Below, piece after piece: positions 57,649 to 64,000 of a DNA stretch of 64,000 nt (position 1 is the stretch's first letter; every line of letters starts with the position of its first letter). Where the stretch lies: contig JAHHRL010000001.1 in NCBI GenBank assembly GCA_020025825.1, forward strand, positions 62,001 to 126,000, in the 5' to 3' direction. The position numbers were made by a program, and so were the translations under genes. This DNA comes from Faecalibacterium sp. GTDB taxonomy: Bacteria; Bacillota; Clostridia; Oscillospirales; Ruminococcaceae. The notes beneath the pieces were generated by a model. The model worked only from the letters and a program-made list of their open reading frames with translations. It searched no databases and was not told where the DNA came from.

Positions 57649-58911
57649 GTATTGCAGGTAATCCTGATAGACGTGCAGGTCTTCTGCCTTGACAACACCT
57701 TCCAGATAAAGGCCGTCATCACGGTATTCCTCTAACGTAACACTGCCACGCTGCCGCATCGGTCCGGCAAGGCCGATTTTGTCATAAGGCAAAAGCACAC
57801 GGATGCTGCGTACACGGTCAGCCAGCAAGCGGTCCAGCTCCTCCAGCAACTGCTGCAGGCCGGTGCCGGTTTTTGCACTGGTAAGCAAAATGTCAGGGTC
57901 AAAACTGATAGCCCCGGCGGTATCGCACTTATTATAAACAGTAAGCATCGGGATGTCATCGCAATCCAGAGAACTTAATACAGTGTCGGTTACTTCCAGC
58001 TGTGCGTCACGCTGCGGGTCGCCTGCGTCAGCTACACGCACAATGACATCGGAAAAAGCAGCTTCTTCCAAGGTGCTCTTAAAGGCTTCCACCAGATGGT
58101 GCGGCAGGCGGGAAACAAAACCGACCGTATCAATTAACAGTACGGCAAGTCCGCTTGGCAGTACCAGCTTACGGCTTGTGGGGTCCAGGGTAGCAAACAG
58201 CATATTTGCCTCCAGAACCTGTGCACCGCACAGTGCGTTCATCAAGCTGGATTTACCCACGTTGGTGTAGCCAACCAAGCTGACAACGGGCATACCGGTA
58301 CGGCTGCGTGCACGGCGCAGCTCGCCACGGCGCTTTTCCATTTCAGCCAAACGCTCGCTAAGCATATCAATACGTGCACGTACATGGCGCTTGTCCAGCT
58401 CCAGTTTGGTTTCGCCGGCACCGCGGCGTGCGCCTGCACCACCGCCGCCGCCACCGCCTTGGCGGCTGAGTGCGGCACCCATGCCGGTCAGACGAGGAAG
58501 CTGGTAGCGCAGCTCGGCCAATTCGGTTTGCAGTTTACCTTCGTTTGTGACAGCACGGCTGCGGAAAATTTCTAAAATAAGCATGGTGCGGTCCAGCACT
58601 TCGCATTGCAGCAGACCGGACAGATTACGGATTTGACTGCCCGTTAGCTCACCGTCAAAAATGGCAGTTTGGACATCAAGTTCCTCTACAGCAAGGCGTG
58701 CTTCCTCGACCTTGCCGCTGCCAAGCAAAGTGGCAGCTTCAGGGGTAGAACGCTTTTGTGTTACCTGCCCGACAGCAACCATGTGGTTGGCCTCGCACAG
58801 TGCTGCAAGTTCCTGCAAACTGCGCTCGCAATCCCATTCGCCTAAATCAAGTGCAAGCAGAAGAACTCGTGCAGGAGGGGTTTCAGTTAAAATATCAATT
58901 AGTTCGCTCAA
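57646..58911 (-). CDS. hflX: GTPase HflX
   Basis: The 421-residue protein is a ribosome-splitting GTPase that rescues stalled or antibiotic-bound ribosomes. An N-terminal HflX domain (about 1-190) contains GSGKVEE and a Gly-rich loop (RQGGGGGGGAGARRGAGE near residue 150). The G domain has G1 GYTNVGKSS, the G2 loop ATLDPTSR, G3 DTVGF and G4 NKCD. The start is a TTG with AAAAGGAG 8 nt upstream. It has a long leader with an upstream ORF (see that entry). Together with rqcH it makes two ribosome-rescue factors in this window. Confidence 0.93.
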   Translation of the reverse strand: MSELIDILTETPPARVLLLALDLGEWDCERSLQELAALCEANHMVAVGQVTQKRSTPEAATLLGSGKVEEARLAVEELDVQTAIFDGELTGSQIRNLSGLLQCEVLDRTMLILEIFRSRAVTNEGKLQTELAELRYQLPRLTGMGAALSRQGGGGGGGAGARRGAGETKLELDKRHVRARIDMLSERLAEMEKRRGELRRARSRTGMPVVSLVGYTNVGKSSLMNALCGAQVLEANMLFATLDPTSRKLVLPSGLAVLLIDTVGFVSRLPHHLVEAFKSTLEEAAFSDVIVRVADAGDPQRDAQLEVTDTVLSSLDCDDIPMLTVYNKCDTAGAISFDPDILLTSAKTGTGLQQLLEELDRLLADRVRSIRVLLPYDKIGLAGPMRQRGSVTLEEYRDDGLYLEGVVKAEDLHVYQDYLQY

Positions 58912-58952
58912 GAGTTGCTCCTTTTTACTTTATATACAATAGTACCAATTTA

Positions 58953-59018
58953 TAGGGGCACTGTTACGGAGGACTGGTTTTACAGTTGAAATATACACGC
59001 AGCCCCTAAAGTTATCAT
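58953..59018 (-). promoter_or_regulatory. hflX leader with a 12-codon upstream ORF and hairpin
   Basis: On the minus strand an ATG (59018) opens a 12-codon frame (MITLGACIFQL-like, 11 residues before its TAA at 58980) with no strong ribosome site. TAGGGGC inside it (59008-59002) pairs with GCCCCTA (58959-58953) after it, and ACTGT pairs with ACAGT within. An extended -10 TGA-TATACT (about 59070-59078) could start a leader of about 150 nt. This layout fits translation-dependent control; it is not proven. The plus-strand side of 58912-59215 has nothing else recognisable. Confidence 0.4.
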
Positions 59019-59215
59019 TTACACACAGCGCCGGCCTATACAAAAAAACAGAAAGACGTTTGTTCGGTTAGTATATCATAAAACCGGAAAAATTCCACTA
59101 TACAAGGCGGGAAAAAACAAGGAATACACACCTTTTTGGACAAATATGAAAAAATACGGAAAGTTGAGTCGTATATAAAAAGGAAGTGAATGCTTCCTAT
59201 GTGGAAAAGCAACAC

Positions 59216-59244
59216 TTTACAAGAAATTTCAAAAAGGTTACAAT
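59216..59244 (+). promoter_or_regulatory. Promoter of the DUF3048 gene pair
   Basis: TTTACA (59216-59221) and TACAAT (59239-59244) are spaced by 17 nt. A short hairpin AGGAAG-tgaatg-CTTCCT lies just upstream (about 59181-59198). Confidence 0.75.
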
Positions 59245-59316
59245 AAGAACAACTGTAAATCCGTATTGATTTTGTGCGTGAGCATGAAAAGCAGAATAGA
59301 AAGGAATCGTACTAAT

Positions 59317-60576
59317 ATGAAACTGACTCGTCGCGAATTTATTCAAAAGGCAGCAGTAGCAGCGGCAGCTGCAGGTCTTTTGGTGGGTTGTGGCGGTTCT
59401 CCGTTCCCGGAAGCTACGCCCGAACCGACTGCTGTACCCACTCCTACGCCGGAACCTCCCTATGAGCCTAAGGTTTTGACAGGCGAGCCCCGCCAGCCGG
59501 GCGCAAAAGACAGCCGTATTGTTGGCATTATGATTAACAATATGTCAAACAGCAAGCGTGACAACGCACGCCCCCACCGTGGTATCAGTCAGGCAGATGT
59601 GCTGATTGAAATTAAGACAGAGGGCGGCATTACCCGTTTCTGCGCTTTGTTTGATAATGTGGACGAAATCCCTGAAATCGGCCCCATGCGCTCCGGCCGT
59701 GACCAGTTCCTGCAGTTGATTATGCCTTGGCAGGCTGTGTACTACCATGAAGGTGAAAGTGTTTTCTGCACACGCTTTATCAAGGACTGGGAATACTGGG
59801 ACCTGAACTTTGGCGGTATGAGCTACTTTAAGACACCGACCAACCGTAACTACTCGCACCGTGACAGCCGTGGCCGCAACGTGAAAGTGGAGCACACCCT
59901 GTTTACCAGCGGTGAAGAAATCCAGAAGGCTATTGATAAGGCAGAGCTGGATATGTACCGCAAGTACAACAGTACCTTCTTCCGCTTTGCGGACTACCGC
60001 TATAATGAGTTTAACACCATGGAGGGCGGCGACTCTGCAACCAGCGTTACCGTGCGCCATTCTTCCAGCTACCGTACTTACTTTGATTACGATGATGCAA
60101 GCAGCACCTACAAGATGAGTATGTACAGCAATATGGAAAAGCAAGTAAGCCCGACCATCGACGAAACAAACGGTGCACAGCTGAGCTTTACAAACCTGGT
60201 TATTTTGTTTACTGCTATGCAGGCTTACCCCGGCGACTCGCACAATATTCAGGACGTAGACTATGACTACGGCGGAGTAGGTTACTGCTTTACCAACGGT
60301 CGCTGCAAGATGATTGGCTGGAAAAAGGGCAGCCCCGGCGAGTGCCTGATGATTTATGACTACAACGACCCCAACGGCGAAATGATGATGTTGAACCGTG
60401 GCAAGACCTATCTGGCAGTTGTAGATTTGAAAGAAGCTGACCACTTTAGCTACGACGGCAGCGAGGATGCAGCCGGCGGCGATGATTTGAGCGATGCACA
60501 GGATACCAGCGATGTATCAGAAGCAGACGATGATGCAGTTTCTGAAAATGTTGCAGAAGGCATCACAACCAATTGA
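59317..60576 (+). CDS. DUF3048 (YerB-like) lipoprotein with a twin-arginine signal
   Basis: The 419-residue protein has an N-terminus MKLTRREFIQKAAVAAAAAG followed by LLVGC. TRREFIQ fits the Tat signal consensus and LVGC is a lipobox, so it should be exported folded through Tat and lipidated at Cys27. The mature part has the DUF3048 domains: VGIMINNMSNSKRDNARPHRGISQADVLIE, PEIGPMRSGRDQFLQL, and a C-terminal half with GKTYLAVVDL. An acidic, Asp/Glu-rich tail follows. Function is unknown, probably envelope-linked. The ATG at 59317 follows AAAGGA; the longer frame is rejected. Confidence 0.85.
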   Translation: MKLTRREFIQKAAVAAAAAGLLVGCGGSPFPEATPEPTAVPTPTPEPPYEPKVLTGEPRQPGAKDSRIVGIMINNMSNSKRDNARPHRGISQADVLIEIKTEGGITRFCALFDNVDEIPEIGPMRSGRDQFLQLIMPWQAVYYHEGESVFCTRFIKDWEYWDLNFGGMSYFKTPTNRNYSHRDSRGRNVKVEHTLFTSGEEIQKAIDKAELDMYRKYNSTFFRFADYRYNEFNTMEGGDSATSVTVRHSSSYRTYFDYDDASSTYKMSMYSNMEKQVSPTIDETNGAQLSFTNLVILFTAMQAYPGDSHNIQDVDYDYGGVGYCFTNGRCKMIGWKKGSPGECLMIYDYNDPNGEMMMLNRGKTYLAVVDLKEADHFSYDGSEDAAGGDDLSDAQDTSDVSEADDDAVSENVAEGITTN

Positions 60577-60613
60577 TGTGTGTTGCCCCAAATATAAGGA
60601 GTTTACAAAATCC

Positions 60614-61699
60614 ATGAAACAGTTCGTTGCGATTATTTTATGCCTAACCTTGTTGCTTGCAGGCTGCGGCGCAGAGTCCGGCTCGGACGAGAGCGCTAAA
60701 CTGCCTCAGGCAACAGTACAGCCCAACCCAACCCAACAGCCTTTGCAAAAGGTTGGTGCGGTGTGTCCGCTCACCGGTTTAGAGGTGAAGAATGCCGTGC
60801 AGCGCCCGGTTGCTGTTGCAGTGAATAATGCAAACGCAACCAATGGCCGCCAGTGGGGAATTGGCAGCGCCAGCGTTGTAATGGAAGCGCTGACCGAAGG
60901 CAAAAGTACAAACTGGATGCTGTGGTTTGATGGGTTGGATAATGTGCCTAAGGTTGGCCCTGTTGCGCCGGGCAAAGATTTGTTCTGGCAGTTTGCGCTG
61001 CCCATGAACAGTATTCTGGTGCAAAAGGGAATGAATACCTATGCGGAAAACCTGTTAAACTGTTATGGATGGCAGCCGCTGGACGCAATGATGCTGGGCG
61101 TAAACAGCTTTGATTATGACGGCAGCGACCCTGCAATGCCCAATGAGTATGATTGGTATACCCATGGGGAGGGCTTGCAGTACGGTGTAACCCATTATAA
61201 TATGCCGTTGGCCGGGGATGTACCCAGCTGGCAATGCTTCGCAACGCCGATTGATGGCCAGCCGGCAGTGAGCGTTACGGTGCAGTTCTCCGATGTGCAG
61301 TCTACCACTTTGCGTTATGAAAATGGTGCTTGGTATTTGTATCGTACAGACGGCACGCCTCAGTTGGACGCAAATGATGATACACCGGTGCAGTTTACCA
61401 ATGTAGTAGTGTTGTCCAGCCAGTCTTCCGTAAAGGATGACAAGTTTACCCGTGATTATGATTTGACACAGGGCGAAGGTTTGTATCTGGTAAATGGAAC
61501 CTGGCAGGAAATCACCTGGAAAAAGGGTGATGTAGGCGATTCTCTGAATCTGTATACAAAAGATGATTCTCAGCTGATATTGGCAGCGGGTAAAACGTAT
61601 ATCGCTGTTTATGGCGGCTTTGCAGGGCAGTCTTTGCAGGTTACAGATGCCGACGGCGCAACGGTATATCCGATTGCAGACCAAGACAGCGCAGAATAA
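60614..61699 (+). CDS. DUF3048 (YerB-like) lipoprotein with a Sec signal
   Basis: The 361-residue paralogue of the preceding protein carries a normal lipoprotein signal (MKQFVAIILCLTLLLAGC). Matching blocks are VAVNNANATNGRQWGIGSASVVMEALTEG, VPKVGPVAPGKDLFWQF and GKTYIAVYGG. The ARPH-GIS-AD region of the family is weaker here. The ATG at 60614 lies behind AAGGAG; the longer frame starts in the preceding gene. The two paralogues thus appear to use different export routes from one transcript. Confidence 0.82.
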   Translation: MKQFVAIILCLTLLLAGCGAESGSDESAKLPQATVQPNPTQQPLQKVGAVCPLTGLEVKNAVQRPVAVAVNNANATNGRQWGIGSASVVMEALTEGKSTNWMLWFDGLDNVPKVGPVAPGKDLFWQFALPMNSILVQKGMNTYAENLLNCYGWQPLDAMMLGVNSFDYDGSDPAMPNEYDWYTHGEGLQYGVTHYNMPLAGDVPSWQCFATPIDGQPAVSVTVQFSDVQSTTLRYENGAWYLYRTDGTPQLDANDDTPVQFTNVVVLSSQSSVKDDKFTRDYDLTQGEGLYLVNGTWQEITWKKGDVGDSLNLYTKDDSQLILAAGKTYIAVYGGFAGQSLQVTDADGATVYPIADQDSAE

Positions 61700-61710
61700 A
61701 AAGCAAAATA

Positions 61711-61746
61711 AAAAGCCGAACCCGCAAAACGGGTTCGGCTTTTTTT
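61711..61746. terminator. Bidirectional intrinsic terminator
   Basis: A 14-bp perfect stem (AAAAGCCGAACCCG / CGGGTTCGGCTTTT) with a CAAAA loop, then Ts. It serves the DUF3048 pair and the converging histidine phosphatase gene. Confidence 0.95.
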
Positions 61747-61749
61747 GCT

Positions 61750-62397
61750 TTATTCTTGATTCTCAACAGCGTCCAAGTAACCAAAGGGAACAATATCAAT
61801 TGCTTCCACCAAGTTATCACGCATCCAAAGTTCAATGTCGGTACGCACGGTGTAACCGCAGCCGGGGTCTGCCATCCACTGTTCCGGCTTGCGGCTGGGC
61901 AGTGCACGCTGGCTCAGCATACTCATAATAACACCACCGTGGGTGACACAGGCGGCCTCGGTGATTTGCGATTTAATCATGTACTCGAACATTTTCATCA
62001 AAGCATCTGCACAGCGCTTGTGAAACTCAGGGGTAGGCTCGGCACCCTCCGGTGTATAGCCGGAGGTGGGGTCCATCCAACGGACAAAGTCCGGGTCCTG
62101 CACCAAGCTTTGAATGGGCTTGCCCTCAAACTTGCCAAATCCTGCTTCACGCAGGGCATCTACACTGTATTTGTGTGCTGCGTTGGGGAAAAGAATGTTG
62201 CTGGTTTCGACCGCACGGCTTAACGGGCTGGAGAATACAACGTCCACATTGGGGTAAGTAAAGCGCTGGGTCAGGTCGATAAGCTGCGCACGTCCGGTTT
62301 CACACAAAGGCAAGTCCGTGCCGCTGCCAACGTACAGGCCGTCGATATTACCCTGTGTTAAGCCATGCCGAATCAAATGCAGTTTGTAGGTTTTCAT
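61750..62397 (-). CDS. Histidine phosphatase-superfamily protein
   Basis: The 215-residue protein has the phosphoglycerate-mutase-like catalytic motif LIRHGLTQGN (phospho-accepting His), the second-half Arg in SSPLSRAVET, and ACVTHGGVIMSML with the other active-site His. The cobalamin-pathway CobC and general small-molecule phosphatases share this fold; no cobalamin genes are near. The ATG at 62397 follows GAGAGGAG; an earlier in-frame start is rejected. Confidence 0.88.
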   Translation of the reverse strand: MKTYKLHLIRHGLTQGNIDGLYVGSGTDLPLCETGRAQLIDLTQRFTYPNVDVVFSSPLSRAVETSNILFPNAAHKYSVDALREAGFGKFEGKPIQSLVQDPDFVRWMDPTSGYTPEGAEPTPEFHKRCADALMKMFEYMIKSQITEAACVTHGGVIMSMLSQRALPSRKPEQWMADPGCGYTVRTDIELWMRDNLVEAIDIVPFGYLDAVENQE

Positions 62398-62615
62398 AAA
62401 AAGAATACTCCTCTCTGCGGTGAACCGCACAGTATAAAGAAAGGCGAATGTATTAAAATCAGGAAAAAGCTGATTTGGTAAAATAATTTAGCTGAAATTT
62501 AGTCCAATACCATATCTTGCGCCGAAAAACAGAGTAGACCGCCATAGGTATGGGCGAAAGCATCTAAAATCAGCATAATAGGGCGAATTATAAGAGAAAA
62601 GATAGATTCTGCGTA

Positions 62616-62644
62616 TTTACAAGGCGTTTTTCTTAGAGTATAAT
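62616..62644 (+). promoter_or_regulatory. Promoter of the XRE regulator gene with an adjacent palindrome
   Basis: TTTACA (62616-62621) and a perfect TATAAT (62639-62644) are 17 nt apart. ATGCC-gtaataat-GGCAT follows at about 62649-62666, right at the start point, a position suited to autorepression. The region 62431-62615 has nothing else recognisable. Confidence 0.7.
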
Positions 62645-62699
62645 CAACATGCCGTAATAATGGCATTATGTGAATTGCGGAAATTGAGAGGAAGCCATC

Positions 62700-63389
62700 A
62701 TGGAATTTAATCGAATTATCACCTTACTGCGCAAAGAGCGTAACATTACACAAAAACAGGCAGCTGCGGACCTTGGCGTTTCGCAGGCGTTGCTTTCTCA
62801 TTATGAAAAAGGCATTCGTGAATGCGGCTTGGAATTTGTAGTTAAGGTGGCCGATTACTATGGCGTGTCTTGCGATTACTTGCTGGGACGCAGTGCAGAC
62901 CGCAGCGGCGCTGTGCTGAGCGCAGAGGACCTGCCTAACCCTGAAGCAATGAAAGATAACGTGTACCGTGGCAGTGTGCTGCCCACGATGAATAAAAAGC
63001 TGATTTCCAACAGCTTAAATGTGCTGTATGCCAAATTAGGAAACTGCCAAAATCGAGAACTTGTTTCCGAAGCAAGCGGTTACTTAATGTTGGCAGTGTA
63101 TAAAGTGTTCCGTCATTTATATAGTGCGGAAAGCCACAATACCAGCAGCCTGTTTAGTATATCACAAAATATGTGGCAAGGCTATTCTGATTCTGCTATG
63201 AAAGTGGCAGAAGCCAATTTGTGTGCAACCCTGGCCGGCGAAGATGTACAGGGCAAGGGCGAAACCTTAAAGGATACCGGCTGTTTAGCAATGACAACAG
63301 AAAGCCTGACAGAGGAATATCCGCTGTACGCTTCCAGTTTGCTGAATCTGATTAAAACCAGCGAATCTCGTATTGAAAAACTGAGATAA
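62700..63389 (+). CDS. XRE-family helix-turn-helix regulator
   Basis: The 229-residue protein has an N-terminal Cro/CI-type HTH (about 5-62: ITLLRKERNITQKQAAADLGVSQALLSHYEKGIRECGLEFVVKVADYYGVSCDYLLGR) and a mostly helical C-terminal domain of about 150 residues without recognised signature. The ribosome site is GAGAGGAAG. The HTH ending DYYGVSCDYLLGR is typical of Firmicute regulators of this size. Targets are unknown; the palindrome at its promoter suggests self-control. Confidence 0.85.
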   Translation: MEFNRIITLLRKERNITQKQAAADLGVSQALLSHYEKGIRECGLEFVVKVADYYGVSCDYLLGRSADRSGAVLSAEDLPNPEAMKDNVYRGSVLPTMNKKLISNSLNVLYAKLGNCQNRELVSEASGYLMLAVYKVFRHLYSAESHNTSSLFSISQNMWQGYSDSAMKVAEANLCATLAGEDVQGKGETLKDTGCLAMTTESLTEEYPLYASSLLNLIKTSESRIEKLR

Positions 63390-63397
63390 TGAAATGG

Positions 63398-63428
63398 AAA
63401 AGGCTCTGCCAAGCGGCAGAGCCTTTTT
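63398..63428. terminator. Bidirectional intrinsic terminator
   Basis: AAAAGGCTCTGCC / GGCAGAGCCTTTT, a 13-bp stem with an AAGC loop, between the converging XRE (plus) and AbrB-like (minus) genes. Confidence 0.95.
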
Positions 63429-63432
63429 ATTG

Positions 63433-63684
63433 TTACAGACTACGCAGTTTTTCCAGACAGCTGGGACAAACCCAAAGCCCGGAAAGTGTTTTGGAATCTG
63501 GGTCTACTGCCCCGCAAAAAGCGCAAGTACATTCAGGCTGATGCTTTTTCAGCAGAATGGTATCCCCATCAACAGAGATATCCAATGGGGTGCCTGCTTC
63601 CAATTGCAGGCTTTTGCGAAGCTCTTTGGGAAGTACAATGCGTCCCAGATGGTCTACACTGCGCACGATACCGGTGTTTTTCAT
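63433..63684 (-). CDS. AbrB-family transition-state regulator with a zinc-ribbon tail
   Basis: The 83-residue protein has the AbrB/SpoVT DNA-binding domain (GIVRSVDHLGRIVLPKELRKSLQLEAGTPLDISVDGDTILLKK). In place of the usual AbrB dimerisation tail it has CAFCGAVD...WVCPSCLEKL, a four-cysteine zinc ribbon. AbrB/Abh-type proteins repress many growth-transition genes. The C-terminal ribbon could make multimerisation or DNA binding depend on zinc or redox state. The ribosome site AAAGGG is weak. Confidence 0.9.
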   Translation of the reverse strand: MKNTGIVRSVDHLGRIVLPKELRKSLQLEAGTPLDISVDGDTILLKKHQPECTCAFCGAVDPDSKTLSGLWVCPSCLEKLRSL

Positions 63685-63723
63685 GGTACGGACCCTTTCA
63701 CATCAATTAAAGATGCCTTTCCT

Positions 63724-64000
63724 TTACAGTTGCAACAAACCTACTTTTTTGTAGACCTTTTCGACCATGCGGTTTGCCAAACGAGAAGCACCCGCAGCAC
63801 CATCGGCGGGCACTTAATCAGCGTATGCTTTATCAGCAAGGATGCGACCGTACTCGTTTTGAATCGGAGCAAGACCTTCAGCAATTGCTTTGCCTACTGC
63901 AACTTTGAAATCGCCACAGCCTTTTCCGGCAAACGCACGCTCAATATCAGCCATGCTCTTGTCGGACAGTCAAAGCGTGCAGGTCAGCAATCATATACAG
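63724..64000 (-). pseudogene. Decayed tryptophanyl-tRNA synthetase (trpS) remnant, running off the window
   Basis: From the window edge, the minus strand reads LYMIADLHALTVRQEHG, an N-terminal TrpRS segment, then a stop. In another frame, from about 63953, it continues MADIERAFAGKGCGDFKVAV...APIQNEYGRILADKAYAD, an in-frame stop, then ASRLANRMVEKVYKKVGL and a stop at 63724. These last blocks are the TrpRS C-terminus. About 200 residues between the two parts, including the KMSKS region, are missing. It is therefore an internally deleted, frame-broken copy; a functional trpS must exist elsewhere. Confidence 0.8.

Noticed and set aside
1..64000. CRISPR arrays, insertion sequences, prophage, attachment sites or a replication origin
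   Set aside because: No regularly spaced repeats, transposase or integrase genes, tRNA-linked direct repeats or DnaA-box clusters were seen.

Overview
The window looks like a stretch of chromosome from a Gram-positive anaerobe of the Clostridia, most likely Oscillospiraceae/Ruminococcaceae (Faecalibacterium/Gemmiger-like). That placement is inference. It rests on a Firmicute-type S10-spc-alpha ribosomal cluster with zinc-type S14, a SAM-I riboswitch before metK, rqcH, a YerC-type TrpR relative, an AbrB protein, and the roughly 385-residue clostridial form of PRPP synthetase. No rRNA, CRISPR array, insertion sequence or prophage was seen. There is one tRNA gene, tRNA-Leu(CAA).

Layout. (1) 1-14150, plus strand: a cell-surface sugar operon. 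It makes and activates a nonulosonic acid, probably legionaminic-type (LegC aminotransferase, CBS-linked nucleotidyltransferase, synthase, hydrolysing 2-epimerase, two Gfo/Idh/MocA oxidoreductases, CMP-sugar synthetase). Large membrane proteins (YfhO type and GT-C-like) are interleaved, and a split ThrE-type exporter ends the run. (2) 14199-18254: a flavin reductase, a polyprenyl-phosphate-type glycosyltransferase and a Crp/Fnr regulator on the minus strand, a divergent ECF-type S component, then hemW on the minus strand. (3) 18391-24419: Bax1-like protein, M23 peptidase-like protein, tRNA-Leu, a zinc-ribbon protein, DUF1858-trmK-nif3, and rqcH. (4) 24620-40766: the complete S10-spc-alpha cluster, rpsJ to rplQ, with secY, adk, map, infA and rpoA, long structured leaders, and an internal terminator before a second promoter at infA. 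(5) 40860-46701: SAM-I riboswitch-metK, prs, the tat operon, and a ROK glucokinase. (6) 46772-58911, minus strand: housekeeping and accessory genes (ABC exporter, PLP protein, UPF0340, a TatA-like/beta-propeller fusion, DJ-1, YerC, GNAT, pentapeptide, nitroreductase, glycosyltransferase, lipoprotein, zinc-ribbon protein, Lrp, HflX). (7) 59216-64000: two DUF3048 lipoproteins, a histidine phosphatase, an XRE regulator, an AbrB-zinc protein, and a decayed trpS remnant at the edge.

The functional themes are envelope glycoconjugate synthesis, translation and its quality control, and protein export (Sec, Tat and their clients). The most interesting unexplained items are: a membrane protein whose N-terminus aligns without gaps to the window's own TatA/TatB proteins but carries a strictosidine-synthase-like propeller; an orphan consensus promoter-terminator pair that predicts a small RNA of about 80 nt; an IF-1 with an 11-residue insertion; a Gfo/Idh protein without the EKP motif paired with a normal one; an hflX leader with a 12-codon upstream ORF; a 350-nt S10 leader flanked by two near-identical promoter-like motifs; and the trpS remnant.
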